This document shows, piece after piece, positions 56,699 to 64,000 of a DNA stretch of 64,000 nucleotides. Position 1 is the first letter of the stretch. Every line of letters starts with the position of its first letter. The notes beneath the pieces were generated by a model. It did no database searches and was not told the origin of the DNA. It was given only the letters and a program-made list of their open reading frames with translations. A program made the position numbers and the translations under genes. The stretch is from Flammeovirgaceae bacterium UBA5585 (GTDB lineage Bacteria; Bacteroidota; Bacteroidia; Cytophagales; Cyclobacteriaceae): assembly GCA_002425185.1 (NCBI GenBank), contig DILT01000012.1, forward strand, positions 1-64,000, in the 5' to 3' direction.

Positions 56699-57259
56699 AT
56701 GCCAGACCCCGTCAATAACCATGATATTCGAAAGTTGCTGCTTTCCTATCCCAGGAGGGCTCTTAGAATTCTGTGCGACAACTACTACAAAAGCCTCGTA
56801 AAAATAGCTTACAACCTGACTCACGATAAGGATGCGGCAAAGGACATCGTGCAGGACACCTTCGCCTATGTGTGGCAAAATTCCAGGGAACTTGGGAACT
56901 ACCATGAACGGTCTATTCAGCATTACCTGGTAAGAATCGTCCGGAATAAGTCAATGACCTATTATAACGAGAACGTTACTCTCGGCAAACGAAAAATACG
57001 GCTGATGAATGGCCAATCCTTTGGTCTTGCCGAGCAGTCAATTGAAGATCGGATTATCCAGGTTGAGATCACACAGGAGATACTGGATATCATTGCCCGA
57101 TTCCCGAAAAGGGAACGTGAATGCCTGATGATGAAGATTGAAGAAGAACTGCATAACGAGGAAATCTCATTACGGCTTGGAGTTGGCATTAAGATGGTAG
57201 AAAAGAGCCTCACGAGTGCCAAAAAAAGACTCCGTAAACGCCTGCAACTCAAATCGTAA
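56699..57259 (+). CDS. ECF-type RNA polymerase sigma factor
   Basis: About 186 residues from the ATG at 56699 (start at 56630 adds 23). Region 2 at about 18-80 (NYYKSLVKIAYNLTHDKDAAKDIVQDTFAYVWQNSRELGNYHERSIQHYLVRIVRNKSMTYY), region 4 at about 115-175 (IIARFPKRERECLMMKIEEELHNEEISLRLGVGIKMVEKSLTSAKKRLRKRL), with the DIVQDTF box of the ECF group. It should act with the anti-sigma gene 68 bp downstream. Confidence 0.92.
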   Translation: MPDPVNNHDIRKLLLSYPRRALRILCDNYYKSLVKIAYNLTHDKDAAKDIVQDTFAYVWQNSRELGNYHERSIQHYLVRIVRNKSMTYYNENVTLGKRKIRLMNGQSFGLAEQSIEDRIIQVEITQEILDIIARFPKRERECLMMKIEEELHNEEISLRLGVGIKMVEKSLTSAKKRLRKRLQLKS

Positions 57260-57327
57260 AAAAAATTTCAATCCGGACGTAGGAAATCGCGCCAGTTTTC
57301 AGAGTTATAAAGTAGAAAGCCACCACT

Positions 57328-57885
57328 ATGGACAGAGTATCGCTCATTTACAAAGTGCTTTCAGGTGAAGCCAATCCATCAGAACAAAGAGAACTGGAAG
57401 ATTGGATAGCCAAAAGCGAAGCTAACCGGCAAGAGTTTGAGGACATAAAACTCCTCTGGGAAAATTCGGCAATGACAGGTGATCAGCCCCAAGAGGACGA
57501 TAACGGTTTTGAGAAGATAAAACAACGAATGCACAACCGTCTTAAAAAGAAGAGACGACTTCAGTATGCACTCTACACGATCCTGTTAGCAATTGTGGCT
57601 GTGCTCTTTGCGTTGCTGCTCCGTCAAACGTGGCTCAGCACTACAAACGGTGCACGGTTCAACAATGCTCAGATGAATGAAGTTGTTTCGTTTCTTGAGA
57701 AACAGTATCACATCAAAATAGATGTTGACAATTCGAAATTGTTACACTGCCAGTTAACTGCGACATTCTACAAAGTAAATGAGCAGATGGCGCTGAAATC
57801 AATTGAGCATTCCCTGAATGTCGAGTTCATCGCCCGAAGTAAAAGCAAGTACAGCCTGGCCGGGAATGACTGCTCGAGCTTGTAA
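57328..57885 (+). CDS. FecR-like anti-sigma factor lacking the central FecR domain
   Basis: 185 residues. N-terminal anti-sigma helix region (VLSGEANPSEQRELEDWIAKSEANRQEFEDIKLLWE), one TM helix at about 79-99 (LQYALYTILLAIVAVLFALLL), and directly after it a DUF4974-like C-terminal domain (MNEVVSFLEKQYHIKIDVDNSKLLHCQLTATFYKVNEQMALKSIEHSLNVEFIARSKSKYSLAGNDC). Normal FecR relatives have a beta-domain of about 100 residues between TM and DUF4974; here it is missing. No SusC/TonB receptor gene follows. Confidence 0.85.
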   Translation: MDRVSLIYKVLSGEANPSEQRELEDWIAKSEANRQEFEDIKLLWENSAMTGDQPQEDDNGFEKIKQRMHNRLKKKRRLQYALYTILLAIVAVLFALLLRQTWLSTTNGARFNNAQMNEVVSFLEKQYHIKIDVDNSKLLHCQLTATFYKVNEQMALKSIEHSLNVEFIARSKSKYSLAGNDCSSL

Positions 57886-57968
57886 CAAGAGTCAATTGTT
57901 CGTATAGAAAAGATATTGCACATCAATATGATTAAATACACCGGCTTATTTAACCGGTCTCACAGGCC

Positions 57969-59144
57969 ATGCATCCAGGTGTACGATATGAATTGCAAGA
58001 GTTGGAAAAACTCATCTCATCAGGAGATCAGACGATCCGTGATGAGAAGCACCGTAACAGCCTAAAAGATGCCATCAAGCAGGAAGTAGAAAGAATCAAG
58101 CAGACTTTTATTCATGAAGTATTTACATTCGAGGACGAACGCCACCTGGAACGATACATCCAGTACCATCAGCGGGCATTGATCCAGTTAATGGACAAAG
58201 CTGCCTTATTTATCAACAGCGACAATCCAGTAGATCGAAATCGTAAGCAGTTTTACGAACTATTCTACACAGGCCTGGAGGAACTCCTTCTGTTTGTTGA
58301 GCGTCACTTTACAAAATACTTTGACCAGGATGCGAAAGCGCCTGAAGGGTATATTGACATAGCCCGCAAAGATGCCAGGACAAATATCAGAAAATTACAA
58401 AAAGCATTAGCAGCCAAAGAGACTGATCAACGCCTGGTGAATTTGCTGCTGCATATCCTCAAGAAGATATTTGACAGTAAGCCTGACCTGGGTATTACGT
58501 ACCGGAAGGTGATGTATGCAAAGGAAGTTCAGAAGGAATTGTTCCGCCTGATTGAAAGAGAATCAGAGATTCAGGATTGGGATGACGAGCTCCGCCAGGT
58601 AATGTATTACCTGAATTACAATTCGGTGAAGGTGCTCACCTACCATGCACACTACATCTCATCGCTCTTGGATCAGTCCGAAACAAGAGCCGAGAAAATT
58701 GAAAAGCTTTCCTTTGTGCTGAAAAAGATCAATCAGTCACAGGTTAAACCAGGAATACGATATAATCAAAATGGAAGCCCGCTGAAGGATCAACTGAATA
58801 TTTACATCATGGAAGAAATTGACTACCAGGAACGTCTGCAGCAATCAGGTAACGGCTCTACCGACCGGGCCTCGGAATCTTTTTTATCTGGTTTTAAACT
58901 GAAGTTCCAGGCTTCCGTTTCACAGTTGGCCTATCTTCTCCGGATTTTTATGGAAACAAAATTCATCCTTAACAATAATCTGACTCACATACTTCACTTC
59001 CTCGTGAAGTATGTAATTACCAAGCGATCCGAGACAATTTCCTACGGAAGTTTCCGGTCGAAATTCTATAGCGTGGAGACCGGCACGAAAGAATCTGTGC
59101 GGAATATGTTATCAGCAATGATCAGCTATATCGACAAAAATTGA
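57969..59144 (+). CDS. RteC-like helical regulatory protein (tentative)
   Basis: 391 residues, all-helical, no membrane segment. The C-terminal part (SVSQLAYLLRIFMETKFILNNNLTHILHFLVKYVITKRSETISYGSFRSKFYSVE) has the look of the winged-helix end of RteC-like proteins, which in the CTnDOT element activate excision genes, and the preceding NQSQVKPGIRYNQNGSPLKDQLNIYIMEEI is of the type found in Bacteroidota element proteins. This is pattern memory, not a search. It lies 83 bp behind the anti-sigma gene. Confidence 0.45.
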   Translation: MHPGVRYELQELEKLISSGDQTIRDEKHRNSLKDAIKQEVERIKQTFIHEVFTFEDERHLERYIQYHQRALIQLMDKAALFINSDNPVDRNRKQFYELFYTGLEELLLFVERHFTKYFDQDAKAPEGYIDIARKDARTNIRKLQKALAAKETDQRLVNLLLHILKKIFDSKPDLGITYRKVMYAKEVQKELFRLIERESEIQDWDDELRQVMYYLNYNSVKVLTYHAHYISSLLDQSETRAEKIEKLSFVLKKINQSQVKPGIRYNQNGSPLKDQLNIYIMEEIDYQERLQQSGNGSTDRASESFLSGFKLKFQASVSQLAYLLRIFMETKFILNNNLTHILHFLVKYVITKRSETISYGSFRSKFYSVETGTKESVRNMLSAMISYIDKN

Positions 59145-59201
59145 AGAACACACTTGATCGTAAGTTGAGGTCTCCTCAAGAGGTAATTCCGGTGATGATG
59201 G

Positions 59202-59840
59202 TCAGTGACCACCCATAACTCCAGCGAGATACAGGATAACAAATGACAGAAGAACCAAACAAATAAGTGCAACAAGCAGGTACCTTAGCCAGGGTTTGCC
59301 TGCCGGTGATTCACTGCGAGTCGTTCTGCCGGATCGCATATTTTGATTACGCAGTCCGTAGGGAGTCCTACCCCAGGGCTTATACACCGAGAGCGTTGTA
59401 GCAAAGAGCAAGACCAATAATGCAGCGCCAGCATCAGCCACCAGTTGAATCCGCAATCCGCGGAGTTCTGAATTTGAAAGCTCTTCCCCTGCGGCTATTT
59501 CTGCTATATAACTGACAGGCTGCATGTGCAACCATAAAATAAGGGTGGCAACAATGGTGAGCAGGAATTTCACAAGAACCCAATAGTGGCGGAACAAGCC
59601 CCACTCTGTACCGAGCGACTGGATAAGCCCTGTTAACAGCGTGCCCAGACAGGCCGGTACGATTACGAGCCAGCCAACCAACTCCATGCTGAGATAGGTA
59701 GAACGAACCATCTGGGCATCCTGACTGGTGAGGCCAGCGATGGCCAGAGCCAGAAAACCTGCAACCGCCCCAAACCAGCCCATCGAAAAGGTGATATGCG
59801 AGGTCAACGCGAGCCTTCGCAAACTGAGTGTCATGGTCAT
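59202..59840 (-). CDS. Five-TM integral membrane protein (DUF2269-like, tentative)
   Basis: 212 residues, TM segments at about 13-33, 50-70, 85-105, 132-150 and 186-208. Sequence SLRRLALTSHITFSMGWFGAVAGFLALAIAGL carries a conserved His and Trp near the first helix, resembling DUF2269-type proteins. No charge or cysteine cluster suggests catalysis. Function unknown; transcription opposite to the RteC-like gene. Confidence 0.6.
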   Translation of the reverse strand: MTMTLSLRRLALTSHITFSMGWFGAVAGFLALAIAGLTSQDAQMVRSTYLSMELVGWLVIVPACLGTLLTGLIQSLGTEWGLFRHYWVLVKFLLTIVATLILWLHMQPVSYIAEIAAGEELSNSELRGLRIQLVADAGAALLVLLFATTLSVYKPWGRTPYGLRNQNMRSGRTTRSESPAGKPWLRYLLVALICLVLLSFVILYLAGVMGGH

Positions 59841-59960
59841 ATAATGATGTTTTTTGTTAAGTTAAACTTTTAACGTAAGATCTCTGCCAAAAACTAACGG
59901 CTCAAATCAATCCCGGGATTCGGAAAAGACCACTTTATAAATAAATAATTTTTAAGACTT

Positions 59961-60257
59961 TTAAAGAACGGATTTGGCACGTTCCCGATTCTGCAAATAG
60001 GTGTTCAACCAACGCACATCCTTACGCCATTGCGCGAAACATAAGCTGTAGTTTTCATCGATGCGGCAGGTCAAAGATTCAAGACTCTTCCGAAGGTCAT
60101 CAAACTGGTCCAAAAGCATTTTCAGTTCCTCTGCCTTTTGCATGTAGAAGAATTGGTTCACCTGTTGATGAAGAACCAGGTCGTTCCGGTCGTTAAGGTG
60201 AGTGACAATTCGTTGCATTCGCTCTATCAGCTTGGATAGCTTTTCACATTGGATCAT
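59961..60257 (-). CDS. Hypothetical 98-residue helical protein
   Basis: MIQCEKLSKLIERMQRIVTHLNDRNDLVLHQQVNQFFYMQKAEELKMLLDQFDDLRKSLESLTCRIDENYSLCFAQWRKDVRWLNTYLQNRERAKSVL: a coiled-coil-like, charged sequence with three cysteines. No family recognised. 120 bp upstream of the membrane protein, same strand. Confidence 0.5.
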   Translation of the reverse strand: MIQCEKLSKLIERMQRIVTHLNDRNDLVLHQQVNQFFYMQKAEELKMLLDQFDDLRKSLESLTCRIDENYSLCFAQWRKDVRWLNTYLQNRERAKSVL

Positions 60258-60482
60258 TCGCGAGACAAAACTTTAGTCATAGCGAACAAACAGGAACCGG
60301 ACGCATTTCCAATTGACCTAAACTTATGAAGAAAATTCTACGGATGCTTTCCGAAGTATCCGGCCCTGAATGTTCCGCTATGGGTTGTTAACATTTAATA
60401 AGTGACATAATTGTTTATGATACATAGCGAATCCAGAAAATTCTTAGCTAAAATCTAACTTGCTCAAGAGAAGTCGATTTTT

Positions 60483-61106
60483 CTAAATAAAGACGTACTT
60501 ACTGATCTCTGAAAATAGTGCGCAGTCCAATAGGCCGCTGAACTCAATACGATTGCCAAAGTCCTTTAAATGAGCCGGAAAGATTAACCATTCTTTGTCA
60601 CGTCTCGCATTGGCCAATGCAGCGGCATAATGTGAATCAATTATGGGAGATGCTGAAAGCACTGTGTTAACATCAATCACTAAAAGATAGTAGCGTGGTT
60701 GAAAAACATTAAAAGACGGGATGAAATAGGTCTGATATACTCCAGGACTTATCTCTTTAACATCTAGAAATTTTTCTATGGCTATGGAAAGAATTATAAA
60801 ATCCCATTTGTCGTCATCCTCATAGTAATTCTCATATTCACGATTCTCGTTGCCCTTTCCTTTACCGAAGGTCACTGCTCTTTCAAAGTCCTCAGAAAAT
60901 GACAGGAAGTGTGTTTTTTTCCATTTGTCGTTTACGTGGTTCCTTATATTTTCGATTAGTGGCAATTCAAATATCTCCCGTCCAATACCTCCGTTGACCA
61001 AATTAGTTTTGATAAGATCGCGGCTAAGCAAATTCCTGAGGTCTCTCTCTTTTCTATAATCACCATCACCTCGAAACAAAGTTTTATTTGAAATTGATAT
61101 GCTCAT
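60483..61106 (-). CDS. Probable ADP-ribosyltransferase-fold protein
   Basis: 207 residues without signal or TM. Three elements appear in the order and spacing of ART toxins: LFRG with Arg12 near the N terminus, FLSFSED (Ser69-Phe70-Ser71; STS-like motif) in THFLSFSEDFERAVTFG, and DKEWLIF with Glu172 in RRDKEWLIFP (position -2 is Asp170 instead of Glu/Gln). This would give R-S-E. Between them YYLLVIDVN and IDSHYAAAL fit beta/alpha alternation. No homologue was checked, so this is a motif-level assignment. It begins 12 bases after the stop of a two-TM peptide gene. Confidence 0.5.
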   Translation of the reverse strand: MSISISNKTLFRGDGDYRKERDLRNLLSRDLIKTNLVNGGIGREIFELPLIENIRNHVNDKWKKTHFLSFSEDFERAVTFGKGKGNENREYENYYEDDDKWDFIILSIAIEKFLDVKEISPGVYQTYFIPSFNVFQPRYYLLVIDVNTVLSASPIIDSHYAAALANARRDKEWLIFPAHLKDFGNRIEFSGLLDCALFSEISKYVFI

Positions 61107-61118
61107 CCTACAAAAAAA

Positions 61119-61346
61119 CTAGTTGAAATACCAGATTACAAAAAATCCGATACCAGCAAGGAATAAGACAAGCGCTATTAGCTTCAGCAATTTTTCACCT
61201 ATGCGGGTTATCACGGAACTTGAATAAGACGGGAACGTCTCAATGCCGCTCTGATTTCTTCGGTAGAATCTCCTTCTTTCCACAAAGATGAAGATGATAA
61301 CGGACAAGACCGGGCAGAGGATCGCAAGCGTAATAATGGTGTTCAT
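61119..61346 (-). CDS. 75-residue two-TM membrane peptide, operon partner of the ART-like protein
   Basis: TM helices at about 3-22 (TIITLAILCPVLSVIIFIFV) and 52-72 (LLKLIALVLFLAGIGFFVIW), joined by a basic/Ser-rich loop. Twelve bases separate it from the ART-like gene, so the two are probably co-transcribed. It could sequester the partner at the membrane, provide immunity, or be unrelated. Confidence 0.6.
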   Translation of the reverse strand: MNTIITLAILCPVLSVIIFIFVERRRFYRRNQSGIETFPSYSSSVITRIGEKLLKLIALVLFLAGIGFFVIWYFN

Positions 61347-61369
61347 ATATTTAGTTCTTTATTTTGACC

Positions 61370-61388
61370 AATATCATTTTTCGATATT
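61370..61388. promoter_or_regulatory. Inverted repeat upstream of the two-TM/ART-like cassette
   Basis: AATATC/GATATT with a 7-base spacer ATTTTTC, 23 bases upstream of the start codon of the 75-residue gene on the minus strand. Likely regulatory site in the divergent region with abiE. Confidence 0.35.
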
Positions 61389-61553
61389 AAACGGATAAAA
61401 TGATTATTGTGAGCCGCCAGGGCATTGCCAATAAAATCCACAACTCGGTTAAATGTGGCAAATATTAGTTGTACTCCTTCGGTCAACTAAATCCAATCTG
61501 TTATAGGGCGTCCCCTTCAGTTGATTAAAATTGTATTATGTTTAATATCTTAA

Positions 61554-61574
61554 ATGTTACTTTACAGGTAACAT
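61554..61574. promoter_or_regulatory. AbiE operator site 1
   Basis: Seven-base arms ATGTTAC/GTAACAT with 7-base spacer TTTACAG. It matches 12 of 15 core bases of site 2 and lies about 70 bp upstream of the promoter. AbiEi proteins are known to bind inverted repeats in their own promoters. Confidence 0.65.
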
Positions 61575-61619
61575 AAGCGATTTTATAGTTAGAATATTTT
61601 ACTTTTTATATCTGAATTA

Positions 61620-61634
61620 TTACTTTTAAAGTAA
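61620..61634. promoter_or_regulatory. AbiE operator site 2, overlapping the -7 element
   Basis: Perfect 15-bp palindrome TTACTTT-T-AAAGTAA, center 61627. It overlaps the first bases of the TAACTTTG promoter element. A half-site TTACTTT also occurs at 61599-61605. Confidence 0.7.
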
Positions 61635-61639
61635 CTTTG
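61632..61639 (+). promoter_or_regulatory. -7 promoter element TAACTTTG of the abiE operon
   Basis: Match to TAnnTTTG, five bases before the start codon at 61645, so the messenger should be leaderless or nearly so. Confidence 0.65.
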
Positions 61640-61644
61640 CAGAT

Positions 61645-62487
61645 ATGAAAAGCAAATCTTCTGTTAGGTCATTTAAAACGATGCGAACACAAGCAGCCGG
61701 GGTAATCGGTCATTTTAATGACCTCGGCCGGCCGGCATTTTCCATGCAGGAAGCTACCAGGTTGCTCCCGAATTCAACCCCTAATGCAATCCGCAAACTG
61801 CTGCACGACATGGTTAATCGCGGCCTTTTGCTAAGGCTTAAAGAAGGAGTCTATTGGATAATTCCGTATGATCAGGACCCCGCCACCTATTTTCCCAATA
61901 CCCACTTGGTGGCAAAATACCTGGTTGGAGATGCTGAATACTATGTAGGATACTACAGCGCGATGGAACTTCACAGCCTGATCACCCAGCCTTCATTTCG
62001 CGAACAGATTGTGGTGAATAAGCAGATCAAACCGTCATCGATAAAAATTCGGGGACACAAATTTCAGTTCATATACCATAACCGTAACCATTACTTCGGG
62101 GCGACTGCCTTATGGGTTGATAGTTTCAATAAGGCCAATTGTTCTGATCTTGAAAAGACATTCATTGACTGTCTGTATAAGCCGGACTATGCAGGTGGCA
62201 TTAGTGAAATAGCTAAGGCGCTTTACAAGTCCCGAGAAAAAATTGATTACCACAAACTTTTGAATTATTGTGAACGCTTCCAGGCTCAGTCTGTAATTAA
62301 ACGCCTCGGATTTCTCCTGGAGTCACTCCATATCAACAACCCAATATCCGGTGAACTTCGAGACATGATAACGCATACCTATATCCTGTTGGATCCTTCG
62401 TACGAACAAAAAGGAAAGATGAATAGTACCTGGTACGTGCGCCAAAATATGGAGCTTTCCGATATTCAATCATCTATTTTTACTTGA
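61645..62487 (+). CDS. abiEi: AbiEi-type antitoxin (type IV TA)
   Basis: 280 residues. N-terminal winged helix at about 10-80 (FSMQEATRLLPNSTPNAIRKLLHDMVNRGLLLRLKEGVYWIIP) for autoregulation, followed by the central AbiEi region (TYFPNTHLVAKYLVGDAEYYVGYYSAMELHSLITQP) and the C-terminal antitoxin domain (LEKTFIDCLYKPDYAGGISEIAKAL...). It blocks AbiEii without direct binding in characterised type IV systems. Start 1 base upstream partner: stop and abiEii start are separated by one base. Confidence 0.9.
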   Translation: MKSKSSVRSFKTMRTQAAGVIGHFNDLGRPAFSMQEATRLLPNSTPNAIRKLLHDMVNRGLLLRLKEGVYWIIPYDQDPATYFPNTHLVAKYLVGDAEYYVGYYSAMELHSLITQPSFREQIVVNKQIKPSSIKIRGHKFQFIYHNRNHYFGATALWVDSFNKANCSDLEKTFIDCLYKPDYAGGISEIAKALYKSREKIDYHKLLNYCERFQAQSVIKRLGFLLESLHINNPISGELRDMITHTYILLDPSYEQKGKMNSTWYVRQNMELSDIQSSIFT

Positions 62488-62488
62488 A

Positions 62489-63289
62489 ATGATAACCCCA
62501 AAAGAGCTGAGCGCAGCAGCCGCAAAATACAAACTGAAAGATACCCAGGTGGAAAAGGATTATGTCCTTTCCTGGATTCTTTATGGTATCTCAAAGAATG
62601 AATTACTCTTCAAGAACCTTGCATTCAAGGGTGGCACGGTAATGAAGAAAATTTATTTTGAGGACTACAGGTTCTCCGAAGACCTTGACTTCACTTTACT
62701 GGATGAAAAAATTACGAACGAGGGGTTACTCAAGGAGTTTGAGAAGGTCTATGCTTTTGCAAAACAGGAAGCAAACATCTCCCTTAAGTTGAAAGAGCAT
62801 GGTGAACATGAAAGCGGAAGTCTCGTGTTTTATGTGAATTACGCAGGGCCGTTACAGGCAAACATCGACAGCCGCGACATTAAGATCGACATCACACGAG
62901 GTGAAGTGCTGGAATTTGAAATTGAAACAAAGCAACTGATTATTACCTATTCCGATTTACCACCGGGTTCATTTTCGTTACAGTGTTATGCCCTTCCGGA
63001 AGTGCTTGTAGAAAAAATGGCTGCCTTAATGGGTCGTACGGAGCCGAGGGACCTTTACGACTTCTGGTACCTGACGGAGCACGATGGACTTAAACCGAAA
63101 GACTACAAGGGGGAGTTTGAGCGAAAAGCCGCCAACAAAAAACATAACCCTGCGCAACTGGAAGAAAAGGTATTGGCTAAGGAAAAGAATTTTAAAAGGG
63201 ACTGGGCGCGGAAGCTGGAAAATCAAATGGACGGACTGCCAAAATTTGATGATGTATTCAGAGAATCAAAAAGAAACCTTAAGTTTTAG
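62489..63289 (+). CDS. abiEii: AbiEii-type nucleotidyltransferase toxin (DUF1814)
   Basis: 266 residues. Conserved catalytic motifs: GGT at 48-50 (FKGGTVMKKIYF), SEDLDFT with Ser63, Asp65 and Asp67 (two-metal carboxylates), a Lys-containing helix LVEKMAALMGR and RDLYDFWYL. AbiEii in characterised systems uses GTP and modifies tRNA or other RNA to stop growth, giving phage abortive infection. Coupled to abiEi by a 1-base gap and followed after 3 bases by the MNT-HEPN gene. Confidence 0.93.
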   Translation: MITPKELSAAAAKYKLKDTQVEKDYVLSWILYGISKNELLFKNLAFKGGTVMKKIYFEDYRFSEDLDFTLLDEKITNEGLLKEFEKVYAFAKQEANISLKLKEHGEHESGSLVFYVNYAGPLQANIDSRDIKIDITRGEVLEFEIETKQLIITYSDLPPGSFSLQCYALPEVLVEKMAALMGRTEPRDLYDFWYLTEHDGLKPKDYKGEFERKAANKKHNPAQLEEKVLAKEKNFKRDWARKLENQMDGLPKFDDVFRESKRNLKF

Positions 63290-63292
63290 TGT

Positions 63293-64000
63293 ATGAAAAC
63301 CTCCCTTTCACATCTTCCAGAAAACAAACGATACGAGATTCATCGTATCGCGGAGATCATCCGTGATGTTGTTAACCCGGAGAAGATCATCCTGTTCGGG
63401 AGCCATGCGAAGGGTACGCATGTGGAGCACCGCTATCAAACTAAAGACGGCATTATTCACGAGTATATCAGCGATTACGATTTTCTCGTGGTGACCAAGG
63501 ATAACCAGGAGAAGACCTACGTGCAGGAAAGCAAGATCATGGACAGGGTGGATCATTTCAACCCACCTGTGAACCTTGAGATACATGAGATCGACTATAT
63601 CAACGAAGGGCTTGGCTGGGGACAATATTTCTTTGCTGATATAGTGAAGGAAGGAATTTTACTTTACGATTCCGGCAAGGTAGACTTTGTCGAGCCGCGT
63701 ATTTTGACAGCGGATGAAGAAAAGGAAAAAGCTCAACGATATTTCGATTTGTGGTTTCCAATAAGTTCCGGATTTTTAGAAGGGGTAAGATTCTATTTGT
63801 CCAAAGGCGAGTTGAAGATCGGTGCCTTTAACTTGCATCAGGCTGCTGAAAGCCTATACTATTCCTTACTATTGGTTTTTACTGGCTACAAACCTAAGAC
63901 ACACAACCTTTGGAAACTGCGGAAAAAGACTAAGGCCTATTCGGACGAATTGTTTCTAGTTTTTAAGGCAGAGACCGATAAGCAAGAAGAATACTTATTT
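63293..64000 (+). CDS. MNT-HEPN fusion protein, 3' end beyond window (partial)
   Basis: Open to the window edge, 236 residues visible, and missing from automated lists because it has no stop. The start ATG is 3 bases past the abiEii stop. N-terminal minimal nucleotidyltransferase: ILFGSHAKG (Gly36-Ser37) and SDYDFLVV (Asp61, Asp63), plus a third acidic strand near VNLEIHEID (about 94-101). From about 160 a HEPN-like helical domain: LHQAAESLYYSLLLVFTGYKPKTHNLWKLRKK. HEPN RNases carry R-x4-6-H; no Arg is placed correctly before His204. Likely a third gene of the abiE operon. Confidence 0.75.
   Translation, partial: MKTSLSHLPENKRYEIHRIAEIIRDVVNPEKIILFGSHAKGTHVEHRYQTKDGIIHEYISDYDFLVVTKDNQEKTYVQESKIMDRVDHFNPPVNLEIHEIDYINEGLGWGQYFFADIVKEGILLYDSGKVDFVEPRILTADEEKEKAQRYFDLWFPISSGFLEGVRFYLSKGELKIGAFNLHQAAESLYYSLLLVFTGYKPKTHNLWKLRKKTKAYSDELFLVFKAETDKQEEYLF

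Larger units (their letters stand above)
53273..64000. mobile_element. Integrated element starting at tRNA-Arg (right end beyond window)
   Basis: Left border at the 3' end of tRNA-Arg (53344), marked by a serine recombinase entering the tRNA. Right border not found: no second copy of the T-arm/acceptor end of the tRNA was seen up to 64000. Content supports a mobile nature: recombinase and small partner genes, an RteC-like regulator, an ECF sigma/anti-sigma pair, and two toxin-type modules. It lacks conjugation genes in the visible part. Confidence 0.65.

Noticed and set aside
61554..61634. TTACTTT repeats as a CRISPR or microsatellite array
   Set aside because: Only three copies, two as parts of palindromes, with no spacer-like structure; regulatory operator is a better reading.

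Overview
The window reads as chromosomal DNA of a gliding-type Bacteroidota, most likely order Cytophagales. Supporting signs are the gliding genes gldA-gldF-gldG, SusC/FecR-style regulators (an ECF sigma factor plus a FecR-like anti-sigma factor), DUF5916, DUF4340 and DUF4382 proteins, an array of tandem FtsX/MacB-type permeases, and promoters of the Bacteroidota form TAnnTTTG. No rRNA, CRISPR array or insertion sequence was seen. Two tRNA genes are present: Gly(CCC) at 2139-2211 and Arg(CCG) at 53273-53344.

Layout of the core part (1-53.3 kb). 0.1-7 kb: aldo/keto reductase convergent with a WYL regulator, tRNA-Gly, a Tat-lipoprotein GH16 glucanase, a coiled-coil membrane protein, a DUF5916 outer-membrane protein and a small phosphodiesterase. 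7-12.6 kb: minus-strand block gldA-gldF-gldG-DUF4340, followed by dnaN. 12.7-23.3 kb: thioredoxin-fold lipid-envelope protein, polyprenyl synthetase, CorA, two tandem CaCA antiporters, coiled-coil lipoprotein, type II NADH dehydrogenase and Kup: mostly ion and membrane-energy functions. 23.4-41.5 kb: six paralogous two-module FtsX permeases with no ATPase gene, interrupted by a secreted QW-motif (terpene-cyclase-fold) protein and a DUF885-like lipoprotein. 41.5-53.2 kb: YdeI-like protein, OmpA-family protein, a small membrane protein, a bacterial pentameric ligand-gated ion channel homologue, penicillin acylase family hydrolase, a HigBA toxin-antitoxin pair, ribosome hibernation factor, S9 peptidase, SMUG2-like uracil-DNA glycosylase and a DUF4382 lipoprotein.

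Accessory part (53.27 kb to the right edge). An integrated element starts at the 3' end of tRNA-Arg. A large serine recombinase lies on the minus strand, and its last ten codons and stop are the antisense of the tRNA 3' half. Two small proteins precede it, the first operon-like partner having a palindrome in its promoter. Further right come an orphan 119-residue protein, an ECF sigma factor with an anti-sigma factor that lacks the usual central FecR domain, an RteC-like helical protein, a membrane protein, a two-gene cassette encoding a two-TM peptide and a probable ADP-ribosyltransferase-fold protein, and an AbiEi-AbiEii type IV toxin-antitoxin operon whose third gene is an MNT-HEPN fusion cut by the window end. 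The second attachment site was not found, so the element probably continues beyond 64 kb.

The points I consider most worth a second look are the ART-like cassette, the AbiE operator array with helically phased half-sites and its third MNT-HEPN gene, the minimal anti-sigma factor next to an RteC-like protein, the recombinase-tRNA overlap, and the orphan permease array.
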